From CAYFLR01 sp964343805 (GTDB lineage Bacteria > Bdellovibrionota_B > Oligoflexia > CAYFLR01), in NCBI GenBank assembly GCA_964343805.1, contig CAYFLR010000053.1, positions 1 through 39,752 on the forward strand: a DNA stretch of 39,752 bases, written 5' to 3'. The notes beneath the pieces were generated by a model, which ran no database searches, was not told the origin of the DNA, and saw nothing but the letters and a program-made list of their open reading frames with translations. Within the stretch, counting starts at the first letter, position 1; each line of letters starts with the position of its first letter. Of this stretch, positions 8,156 to 15,239 are shown one piece after another. The position numbers and the translations under genes are program-made.

Positions 8156-8780
8156 TAAAAAACTCCTTTGCTAGGTGAGGAAGATCGGTGCATAACATAA
8201 ATGAGTCTTGACCCAATTGTTTCTCTGCAATTCTATAATGATCCCACTCTTTCTGATATTCTCTGCCGTGCAGCTCTGGTGATACAATGCAAACTTTTTT
8301 GTTTTGTTTGAGATGCTTTTCAATGGTCTCTATTTCGATCCAATGATCGATAAATTCGTCGAGCCATATACCTTCTGACTCTTGATACAGTGAGGGGTGC
8401 TGTTCATATTCACTTTGACGAGTAAAGACATTAAAGTCCCCACGTGTGTAGATTAGGGCATCAGGGACTGACATATCAAAAACGAAGTAATTACTTACCT
8501 TATATTGCTTCAGGGTCTTAGTAAGTTCCTTTTGTAAACCATCGGCTTTAATGTTTAAGGCGAGAGGGAGGGTTGGGTTAATTTCATTGTATAGTTTAAA
8601 AAAGTCATCAACCGGTAGAGATTCTGAAGAGGCCGGGTCATGGGAGATGACTAACTTTCCAGCTTGATCTCTTAAGTCAGTTTCTAAACCAAACCCTTGC
8701 TGAAAGGATCTTTCAAAGGCCGTTATGCTATTTTTTTCTTCAGAGGATTGCCAGAATCCTCGGTGGGATAAGATAATCAA
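8148..8780 (-). CDS. GDPD-like phosphodiesterase-fold protein
   Basis: The TIM-barrel GDPD fold is shown by H-R-G near the start (residues 6-8 here), an E-K-N-S-x-x-A-F segment, G-L-E-T-D-L-R (E33, D35) and V-I-S-H-D (H47, D48). The third metal ligand, a Glu in the usual I-E-x-K strand, appears as Asn in L-N-I-K (76-78), so catalysis may differ. F-D-M-S-V-P-D and F-T-R-Q-S-E-Y-E further on look like a conserved capsule-locus subfamily. I chose the TTG at 8780: AAAGGGG lies five bases upstream, it overlaps the GT2 stop as TTGA, and the protein then begins directly at the first barrel strand. Longer starts (ATG 8807, ATG 8822, TTG 8837) lack good ribosome sites. It may hydrolyse or transfer a glycerol-type phosphodiester. 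Confidence 0.74.
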   Translation of the reverse strand: MIILSHRGFWQSSEEKNSITAFERSFQQGFGLETDLRDQAGKLVISHDPASSESLPVDDFFKLYNEINPTLPLALNIKADGLQKELTKTLKQYKVSNYFVFDMSVPDALIYTRGDFNVFTRQSEYEQHPSLYQESEGIWLDEFIDHWIEIETIEKHLKQNKKVCIVSPELHGREYQKEWDHYRIAEKQLGQDSFMLCTDLPHLAKEFFNA

Positions 8781-9520
8781 TGGTTCCCCTTTCGTAGATT
8801 CCACCATATGTTTTGAAAACATTGAAAAACCAGCCAAGAGCCAAATTCTCTGGTTCGGGTTTTGAAACTTTTCTCTGCTGTAGGGAGATTTTCCACGATT
8901 GGTATTTCAACCTCTTTCTGTTTTTGTATTTTGACTCTGGAATCTAAATTGAGGTCGAATTGAATGGTTTTTCTTACTCGTTTAGACCATTCAATGTCTT
9001 CACCTTCTCCCCATAGTAGTCTTTCATTTAATGGGTATTGGTCCATAAAAGATTTCTTGGCACACCAGTAAGCTCCCGATATGTACATGAAGTCAGATCT
9101 TGTGTCATAAGGTATGACGGCCATTCCAATTCCAGGATGATCAACAACACACCAATCTCGGTAGCGTGTAAGATCTAAATTGAGAATTTGGGTGACACTG
9201 ACCTGCCAATCGTAGCCATGGCTGTTATAACCTTCATACCAACCTTCCATAAGATAAAGGTAGTCGTGCATAATGCAGAGATTTTCATACTTCGCCTGCT
9301 GCATGGCAATATTTTTCTTGCGAGTAATCCAACCTTTGCGCAGTGAATCATCAAAGGTGAAGTGACGAATGTCTTCAGCTTTTATTTCGTTTCCACCCAC
9401 GATGACAATTTCATAGTTTGGAATTTTTTGAGACCTGATGCTTTCTATTAAATTGTTTAAGGCTTCAGAAGGACCTCCCCCAGTAATAATGCAAAATGAC
9501 CAGGGTTCTTGTGTTTTCAT
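8777..9520 (-). CDS. GT2-like (GT-A) glycosyltransferase
   Basis: A 247-residue GT-A fold protein, first gene of the minus-strand block. The first strand is S-F-C-I-I-T-G-G-G-P. M-H-D-Y at 84-87 stands at the DXD position, S-G-A-Y-W at 147-151, and G-E-G-E-D-I-E-W at 170-177 matches the E-D-x-x-W/x-x-R catalytic-base region of GT2 enzymes. The DXD is not canonical, so metal use is uncertain. No membrane segment is seen. The start has only a weak ribosome site (GGGAA). The 122-base divergent gap to the plus-strand block at 9643 should hold the promoter for this ten-gene unit. It probably transfers one sugar of the repeat unit. Confidence 0.8.
   Translation of the reverse strand: MKTQEPWSFCIITGGGPSEALNNLIESIRSQKIPNYEIVIVGGNEIKAEDIRHFTFDDSLRKGWITRKKNIAMQQAKYENLCIMHDYLYLMEGWYEGYNSHGYDWQVSVTQILNLDLTRYRDWCVVDHPGIGMAVIPYDTRSDFMYISGAYWCAKKSFMDQYPLNERLLWGEGEDIEWSKRVRKTIQFDLNLDSRVKIQKQKEVEIPIVENLPTAEKSFKTRTREFGSWLVFQCFQNIWWNLRKGNH
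8786..8792 (-). promoter_or_regulatory. Ribosome binding site deciding the GDPD-like start
   Basis: AAAGGGG on the minus strand, inside the end of the GT2 gene and five bases before the in-frame TTG at 8780. It favours this start over the three longer candidates. Confidence 0.55.
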
Positions 9521-9607
9521 TGCTGTTTCCCAGGTTAATATTAGATCGTTTAACCACCGAACATATTATTTTTACCTATGTATTGCAAGGGTTTTGTACC
9601 TTCCTTC

Positions 9608-9636
9608 TTGACAGTGGAGATCAATAATAATAAATA
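9608..9636 (+). promoter_or_regulatory. Candidate sigma70-type promoter, possibly leaderless
   Basis: A perfect TTGACA at 9608-9613, then 17 bases, then TAAATA at 9631-9636 (three of six to TATAAT). The predicted transcription start would fall on or next to the ATG at 9643. The weak -10 makes this tentative. Confidence 0.35.
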
Positions 9637-9642
9637 GAGCCA

Positions 9643-11556
9643 ATGGAAAAAACCACCTTTTTTTTAGGCGCTTTATCGTTAATCCAAATTACCTTTCTTC
9701 CGGGCTATCTGCTGCTTCATTATTTTAGTGTGAGAGGTCTTCTAAAGAAACTGGTTTTCTCTTTTGGACTCAGTCTTTTAATTAATTATCAATTGGTTTT
9801 TCTTTTTACCGTCTGTAAAATCAATTTGCCCACTACATTTTATATTGTCTTTTTATTGGAGCTCATTCTTCTGATTAAGTTGAAATGGTTTTCCCTCTCA
9901 CGCCCCCTTCATCTCTTTGTAAAAACAAATGATCTGTATGACTTTAAGAAGTTTGGGAATGAGTACTTTGGTCCGAGTAAAGATCTTCCCGCCGACTCCT
10001 GGATGAATCATCTTCTTTTTGCTATTAAATTAGGAGCTATCTTTTTTGCTCTTTCCACCTTTTATGAGTATCTAATTCTAGCAAAAAATTCGGTAGGCTT
10101 AATTTTTCATCATTGGGATGCAGCGGTGAGCTGGAATCGCTGGGCCGTTGACTGGGGGCTAAATAGACTACCCATTCACACTTGGAACTATCCTCAGCTG
10201 TTGACTGCAAATTGGTCTATCTCTTATATTTTTATGCAAACGATAGAATTGCAGATGTTTCCTCGGGCAATTACTCCTCTTTTTACCCTCTACATGCTTC
10301 TCATTTTGTTTGATCTTGCCTTTGAAAAGAGATCTCTTTTTTATTTTGTTGCTATTTATGGGGTTGGTTTTCTTCTTCCCAAAACTTATGAGATGGGTCT
10401 TTTAACAATTGGCTATGCGGATATACCAGTGACCTTTATGGGCTTTTTAGGAATCGTTTGCTTCGTTGTCGCCTATGAGACGGATAAAAAAAGAGAAGTA
10501 TGGCAGTACACTTTTTTAGCTATTTTATTTATTGCAGGTTCTGCTTTAACAAAGCAATCAGGGCTCTTTATATTTGCAATGATCCCCATATTTTTAGGGG
10601 TGCTCTGGTTTAAAAACCGTCTAAAAAGCTACCGTTTAAATGCCAAGAAATCCTTTGTGTTTTTATTTTTAGTCACTCTAGTTCTTGTCGGTCCCTGGTA
10701 TATCTATAAGCGTATTCAAATTTATCTTGGTCATGCAACCTCTGAAGTGTCTTACGTAACTAAAGAAATTTATAAAGGGGCAACTCCTGCTCAAAGGCAA
10801 AAAAGCTCATTAGTGAATTTAAAAAATAAAATAGGATCAAATCATTATCAAATCTTGATCATTTTACTCTTTTTTAGCCTTTTAAGACTGTCAACCGCTA
10901 TGATAGCTGTACTCATTACAGTGCCATTTACCATATTATGGAGTCTTTATTTCTGTTACGACTTTCGAAATCTTTCGATGGCCGTGCCGCTGGCTGGTTT
11001 AGGAGCGGCTAGTGGTTTTGATATGCTGATCACCCTTATTTCAAGATATGCAATTTATATGCAGAAATTGACCACCTTTTTCATACTCTTTTTAAAAAGG
11101 GTATTCTCTATAGTAACCAGACCTATTTCCCCAGTTATCTTAATGGGGATATTATTGTGTATTGTTATTGCGGTAAGTATTAAATATCCAGGGATTTATT
11201 GGCACAAGAGACAGATTAAGGATATTAATGCTTTGAATAACGGCTTTCTAAGGATTAATACCAGTTTAAATCAGGCACTGATATACAATAAGCGTAAGGG
11301 AAATATCATTGGTAAAGTCATTTCCGATTATGCACTAATGGACTTATTACCGGGGTTTAAGAACCAAAGAGTAAAAGTTTCATTTGATGATTTGGGTCGT
11401 TTACAACCGCTTTTTGTAAATGGGATCGGTCGTTTTATTTTGATCCCAAATAAATTTGTAGATCAATTAAAACAACAATTTCCACATAAACTACAAAAGT
11501 CTAAGGTTGTTTTTGCTAAATTTGGATATACTTTAATCAAATTTAAAAAACTTTAG
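9643..11556 (+). CDS. Large polytopic membrane protein, GT-C glycosyltransferase-like
   Basis: A 637-residue inner-membrane protein with roughly ten to twelve hydrophobic helices, and a large loop at about 145-190 rich in Trp, His and Asp (H-W-D-A-A-V-S-W-N-R-W at 157-167, W-N-Y-P-Q-L at 181-186). A long extracytoplasmic loop with acidic residues is typical of GT-C enzymes using polyprenyl-phosphate sugars, and the C-terminal ~110 residues form a soluble domain. I recognise no specific family. It starts the plus block and precedes a GT2-GtrA fusion, the type of enzyme that makes and flips such lipid-linked donors, which fits a donor/transferase pair. An O-antigen polymerase or ligase role is the alternative. 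The ribosome site is weak. Confidence 0.68.
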   Translation: MEKTTFFLGALSLIQITFLPGYLLLHYFSVRGLLKKLVFSFGLSLLINYQLVFLFTVCKINLPTTFYIVFLLELILLIKLKWFSLSRPLHLFVKTNDLYDFKKFGNEYFGPSKDLPADSWMNHLLFAIKLGAIFFALSTFYEYLILAKNSVGLIFHHWDAAVSWNRWAVDWGLNRLPIHTWNYPQLLTANWSISYIFMQTIELQMFPRAITPLFTLYMLLILFDLAFEKRSLFYFVAIYGVGFLLPKTYEMGLLTIGYADIPVTFMGFLGIVCFVVAYETDKKREVWQYTFLAILFIAGSALTKQSGLFIFAMIPIFLGVLWFKNRLKSYRLNAKKSFVFLFLVTLVLVGPWYIYKRIQIYLGHATSEVSYVTKEIYKGATPAQRQKSSLVNLKNKIGSNHYQILIILLFFSLLRLSTAMIAVLITVPFTILWSLYFCYDFRNLSMAVPLAGLGAASGFDMLITLISRYAIYMQKLTTFFILFLKRVFSIVTRPISPVILMGILLCIVIAVSIKYPGIYWHKRQIKDINALNNGFLRINTSLNQALIYNKRKGNIIGKVISDYALMDLLPGFKNQRVKVSFDDLGRLQPLFVNGIGRFILIPNKFVDQLKQQFPHKLQKSKVVFAKFGYTLIKFKKL

Positions 11557-11570
11557 ATTGATTCAGAAAA

Positions 11571-11576
11571 AGAGGT
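11571..11576 (+). promoter_or_regulatory. Ribosome binding site for a TTG start
   Basis: AGAGGT lies seven bases before the TTG at 11584. No ATG is available before the conserved first strand of the GT2 domain, so this site fixes the start. Confidence 0.6.
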
Positions 11577-11583
11577 CATTATT

Positions 11584-12633
11584 TTGGAACATGTTATTCT
11601 TATTCCCGCATTCAATCCAGATGAGAAACTTCTTAAGTTGGTAGGTGAGTTAAAAGAGCAAAACTTTAATCAAATTGTTGTGATTAATGATGGAAGTGAC
11701 GCAAACTCAGATTCTATCTTTGATCAACTCGAACAAGATAATGAGGTGACTATCTTACCTCATGCTACAAATTTAGGAAAGGGAGCGGGACTTAAAACTG
11801 GCCTCAACTATATTTATTGTAACTACCCCAATCTTTGGTCGGTAATCACAGCTGATGCAGATGGTCAACATAAGGCTGAGGATATTAAAGCTATCGCTGA
11901 AAAAAGCAAAAAGAACTTTGGTAGTCTTATATTAGGTGCACGTCAGTTTTCTGCCAAAATTCCTTTTCGGAGTGCTTTTGGCAATATAGTAACAAAATAC
12001 GTTTTTCGCTTTTTTTCTGGAATCACCCTTTCTGATACTCAAAGTGGTTTACGCGCTATTCCCAAGTCATTTATACCTGCTCTTTTAAAAATCAAATCTA
12101 ACAACTATGAGTATGAAACGGAGATGCTGCTTAAGACCAAGCATAATGATATTCCTATCGCAGAACATCCTATTGAAACAATCTATATTGCCGGTAATGA
12201 GTCTTCCCATTTTAATCCGGTTCTAGATTCTTTTAAAATATACTTTGTTCTGCTTCGATTCTTTTTCACTTCCGTCATTTCTACTGTATTAGACTATTTA
12301 GCTTTTTATATAGTGTTTAAACTTAGTTCCAATACTCTTCTTTCGGTTTATATTGCTCGGGCGTTTGCATTGGGTCTTAATTTCCTATTGGTGAAGAGTT
12401 TTGTTTTTCGTTTTAAAGAAAATTCTTTGACGCCATTTTTGAAATATTTATGTTTGGTAATCTTTATGGCATTTATTTCATATTCATCAATTGAGGCATT
12501 ATCCCGGTTTTACGGTGTAAATATATTGGTAGCCAAAATGGCTACAGAAGGGTTTTTATTCTTCTCTAATTTTGCAATACAAAGAAGCTTTATCTTTCGT
12601 AGATCAAAGGCTAAACACGTTCCTTCTTCTTAG
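11584..12633 (+). CDS. GT2 (DPM1-like) - GtrA fusion protein
   Basis: A 349-residue two-domain protein. Residues 1-215 are a dolichol-phosphate-mannose-synthase-like GT2: I-L-I-P-A-F-N-P at 5-12, N-D-G-S at 35-38, D-A-D-G-Q-H at 91-96, and S-D-T-Q-S-G-L-R at 150-157. Residues ~223-342 are a GtrA domain of four membrane helices beginning R-F-F-F-T-S. The GT2 part would make a polyprenyl-phosphate-linked sugar and the GtrA part help move it across the membrane; the two are usually separate genes. The start is TTG with a good ribosome site. It is 27 bases after the membrane protein, a plausible user of the product. Confidence 0.88.
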   Translation: MEHVILIPAFNPDEKLLKLVGELKEQNFNQIVVINDGSDANSDSIFDQLEQDNEVTILPHATNLGKGAGLKTGLNYIYCNYPNLWSVITADADGQHKAEDIKAIAEKSKKNFGSLILGARQFSAKIPFRSAFGNIVTKYVFRFFSGITLSDTQSGLRAIPKSFIPALLKIKSNNYEYETEMLLKTKHNDIPIAEHPIETIYIAGNESSHFNPVLDSFKIYFVLLRFFFTSVISTVLDYLAFYIVFKLSSNTLLSVYIARAFALGLNFLLVKSFVFRFKENSLTPFLKYLCLVIFMAFISYSSIEALSRFYGVNILVAKMATEGFLFFSNFAIQRSFIFRRSKAKHVPSS

Positions 12634-12656
12634 AAAAGTTTATAATTTGGACAGAT

Positions 12657-13295
12657 ATGAATAATACAACAGATAAAACTGATTGGGATGCTTATTATGA
12701 TCTTCCTTATAAGACAGCATCTTTGACTCGTCGCTACACTACCAGCAAACTAATTAACTTTATAAAACAAAATGAACCTTCAGGTGGTAATCCATCTATG
12801 GCTGAGCTAGGTGGGGCCAACTCCTGTTTTTTCAACAGCATTCAAAAAGAGCTGAATCCAACTATATATCATATTGTAGATAATAATAGGACGGGATTGG
12901 ACAAGTTTAAACTTCGATGCAAGACATCCAATGTGTCATTGCATGAAATGGATGTACTCAATTTAAATCTTGAATTGAGCGTTGATGTGGTCTTTAGTGT
13001 GGGGCTCATTGAACACTTTTCTAAAGAGCAAATGGAGAAGTGTGTTAAAGCTCACTTTCAATTACTTAAACCTGGTGGAATTGCTGTGATTTCATTTCCT
13101 ACTCCTACATTTCTTTATAATATCACAAGGTTTCTTTCAGAATCTTTGGGATTATGGATTTTCCATGATGAAAAACCATTAAAAAAGAACGAGGTAGTTG
13201 AGATATTACCTGAAAAAATAAAAGTGATTGATTCTAAGCTGCTTTGGCCGATTTTTCTAACTCAATGGATGCTGGTATTACGCAAGGAACTATAA
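12657..13295 (+). CDS. Class I SAM-dependent methyltransferase
   Basis: A 212-residue Rossmann-fold methyltransferase. Motif I is A-E-L-G-G-A-N-S at 49-56 (a variant of the usual G-x-G-x-G), followed by V-D-N-N-R at the acidic end of strand 2. Then come V-F-S-V-G-L-I-E-H-F and L-K-P-G-G-I-A-V-I-S, typical of the Methyltransf_11/23 type. The substrate is not evident; the context suggests O- or N-methylation of a sugar residue. It has a short GGA ribosome site and follows the GT2-GtrA gene by 23 bases, so it is the third gene of this plus-strand unit. Its TAA overlaps the convergent SDR stop (shared CTATAA). Confidence 0.83.
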   Translation: MNNTTDKTDWDAYYDLPYKTASLTRRYTTSKLINFIKQNEPSGGNPSMAELGGANSCFFNSIQKELNPTIYHIVDNNRTGLDKFKLRCKTSNVSLHEMDVLNLNLELSVDVVFSVGLIEHFSKEQMEKCVKAHFQLLKPGGIAVISFPTPTFLYNITRFLSESLGLWIFHDEKPLKKNEVVEILPEKIKVIDSKLLWPIFLTQWMLVLRKEL

Positions 13296-14273
13296 GTAAT
13301 TAGAAAGAGAATTGCTAAAGTAATTTAAGGTTTGTGCTAATCCCTCTTTTAAATCATATTTTGGCTTCCAACCTAGATCCTCTTTTATTAAAGAGTAGTC
13401 TGAGTAATAATCACCAATATCTATTTTAGCTTTGCCTTCTGGGAAGGGAACCTTCTCAACCTCAATTCCTTTTAACTCTCCTAAAATATCCACTAAACTG
13501 GCTAGAGAGAAGTGGTTGTGATGACCCAGGTTGTAGATTTTACCTTTGGCTTTGGGGTTTTCAGCACAAAGTAAGAGGGCATCAATTACATCATCTACGT
13601 AGTTGAGGTCACGTAACTGTTCGCCAGTTCCAAAGAGGGAGATTTTTTCGCCTAAGAGGGCCTTACGAATAAAGACCCCAATAAAGCCTTGATTATTTAA
13701 GCCGATGGCTTGTCTTGGACCATAGGTGTTGGTTAATCTTAGGCTAGTGGTGGAGATGTCATAAACATTGTGGTAAAGGGTGTGGTACCATTCTCCGGCT
13801 GCTTTATTGATACCATTGACATCTACTGGGGCAATAATATGACTTTCAGATACAGGAAGCTCCTGAGGTCGGCCATAGATTTGGCGAGTGGAGGCATACA
13901 CGATTTTTACATTAGGATTGTGCTCTCGGCAGGTCTCAAGCAGTGAGAGCTGTGCTCGGCAGTTAATATCCAAATCCGCCATAGGCGCTTTCATACTATC
14001 TAAGTGACTAATTTGACCCGCCATATTGAAGATAAGATCTTTGTCTTTTGTGATGTAAGGCAGGCAGTGCTCATCCCGCATATCAGAAAAATTTACATGA
14101 ATTTGATCTTTAACAGGGTCAAGATTGAAAACACTACCTCCTGAACGTGGAAGCATGCTATCCATCACAGTGACTTTTGCTCCAAGCTCCACTAAACGAA
14201 TAGCGAGGTTGCTGCCAATGAATCCACAGCCACCAGTGATTAGAATATTTTTTCTTTTAAAAAAATTGCTCAT
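13290..14273 (-). CDS. Extended SDR nucleotide-sugar epimerase/dehydratase with Asn at the catalytic Tyr position
   Basis: A 327-residue extended SDR. G-G-C-G-F-I-G at 14-20 binds NAD(P), N-M-A-G-Q is the second cofactor loop, and Y-A-S-T-R-Q-I-Y-G holds the catalytic Ser/Thr at 128-129. The motif expected as Y-x-x-x-K is N-G-I-N-K at 153-157, so the Tyr is Asn (AAT, bases 13815-13817). L-R-L-T-N-T-Y-G-P-R follows. I recall close relatives with D-V-N-G-I-N-K, so this is probably a real subfamily trait and not an error. Nearest function is UDP-glucose 4-epimerase-like, but chemistry may differ. GAGG five bases before ATG supports the start. It is the second gene of a pair, overlapping the GT2 by four bases (ATGA). 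Confidence 0.84.
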   Translation of the reverse strand: MSNFFKRKNILITGGCGFIGSNLAIRLVELGAKVTVMDSMLPRSGGSVFNLDPVKDQIHVNFSDMRDEHCLPYITKDKDLIFNMAGQISHLDSMKAPMADLDINCRAQLSLLETCREHNPNVKIVYASTRQIYGRPQELPVSESHIIAPVDVNGINKAAGEWYHTLYHNVYDISTTSLRLTNTYGPRQAIGLNNQGFIGVFIRKALLGEKISLFGTGEQLRDLNYVDDVIDALLLCAENPKAKGKIYNLGHHNHFSLASLVDILGELKGIEVEKVPFPEGKAKIDIGDYYSDYSLIKEDLGWKPKYDLKEGLAQTLNYFSNSLSNYL

Positions 14274-15067
14274 GCGGACCTCGAAGGTTTAAATATTTTG
14301 CGAGCCAATCCCATCAATTTATACGCTATTATAATCTTATATGAATTAAGATAATGAATCCACAAGGCGCTTTTATAGGGTGAATACTCTTTGGCCACAG
14401 CCAGTTGATCTAAAAATTGTTGATGGTAGGTGGAACCACTTTTACTGGTTTCGTACCAACGAAAAGAGGCCAGGTAATGGTCAATATACCCTGGGGTAAA
14501 ATGGGTCCAAAGTCGACACCAGTAGTGATAATCCATCACCATATGGTGGTTTTCATCAAAAAAACCCACTTTTTCTAAAGCCGCTTTGCGCCAAAACACA
14601 GCCGGCTGACTAATGTAATTTTCCACAAAAAACCAATACTTAGACATTTTGTCGAGCCAATAATTCTTATATTTAGTGATGGAATGGCGGATCTCATTTT
14701 CTTCTAAATCCATGATGTCACATTTTCCGCATACCCACATGGATTCTGGGTTCGATGTGAAATGATGGATGACTCTAGCAAAAGCGTCTGGCTTATAGGT
14801 GTCATCTGAATTTAGGTAGGCCACAACGTCACCAGTTGCTAGTTTTAGACCTTTATTAATTGCATCGGATTGACCTTTGTCGGGCTCTGATTTCCATATT
14901 ATCTGTCCGTCATAACGCTTTAATATGTCTATCGTCCCATCAGTAGATCCTCCATCCATCACTATATATTCAATCTCAAACTCCCCTTGCTGGGCTAAGA
15001 TGGATTGGATGGTCTTTTCAATGAAATGGGCTTGGTTGAAGCTGGGAGTGACGATGGATATTTTCAT
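14270..15067 (-). CDS. GT2-family glycosyltransferase (WcaA-like)
   Basis: A 265-residue classical GT2. It has I-V-T-P-S-F-N-Q at 5-12, M-D-G-G-S-T-D-G-T at 37-45, D-K-G-Q-S-D-A-I-N-K-G at 63-73, and the DXD-type N-S-D-D at 86-89. Q-P-A-V-F-W-R-K lies mid-protein and M-D-Y-H-Y-W-C-R at about 178-185 supplies the acceptor/base region. Cytoplasmic, with no membrane helix. The ATG has no Shine-Dalgarno (C-rich CCCCCCT precedes it), yet the first strand begins at residue 2, so the start is right. A strong promoter a few bases upstream suggests a leaderless message. It heads a two-gene unit with the SDR at 13290-14273. Confidence 0.92.
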   Translation of the reverse strand: MKISIVTPSFNQAHFIEKTIQSILAQQGEFEIEYIVMDGGSTDGTIDILKRYDGQIIWKSEPDKGQSDAINKGLKLATGDVVAYLNSDDTYKPDAFARVIHHFTSNPESMWVCGKCDIMDLEENEIRHSITKYKNYWLDKMSKYWFFVENYISQPAVFWRKAALEKVGFFDENHHMVMDYHYWCRLWTHFTPGYIDHYLASFRWYETSKSGSTYHQQFLDQLAVAKEYSPYKSALWIHYLNSYKIIIAYKLMGLARKIFKPSRSA

Positions 15068-15075
15068 AGGGGGGT

Positions 15076-15103
15076 ATTATATATTTTAGGGTCTTTCTGT
15101 CTA
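15076..15103 (-). promoter_or_regulatory. Strong sigma70-type promoter for the GT2/SDR pair
   Basis: On the minus strand: TAGACA (-35, 15103-15098), 16 bases, then a perfect TATAAT (-10, 15081-15076). Transcription would begin near 15069, one or two bases before the ATG at 15067. Confidence 0.62.
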
Positions 15104-15239
15104 GGGTTTATTTTTTAAGTGAAGGATTGAGGAAATTGTCAAAAATATAAATACAATATCAGAAAGTTGTTAAAAACATATGTTTAAAAACACTCTACAA
15201 TTTCTTTGTAATAGTACCATGATAACTCTTTTTAACTAT

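Noticed and set aside
8781..8837. Longer N-terminus (19 extra residues) for the GDPD-like protein
   Set aside because: Needs ATG/TTG starts without ribosome sites and a large overlap with the GT2; kept only as an alternative.
15168..15200. AAACATATGTTT palindrome with repeated TTAAAAACA between the GT2 and the ATPase
   Set aside because: AT-rich and short; could be a binding site but no second copy or known pattern supports it.
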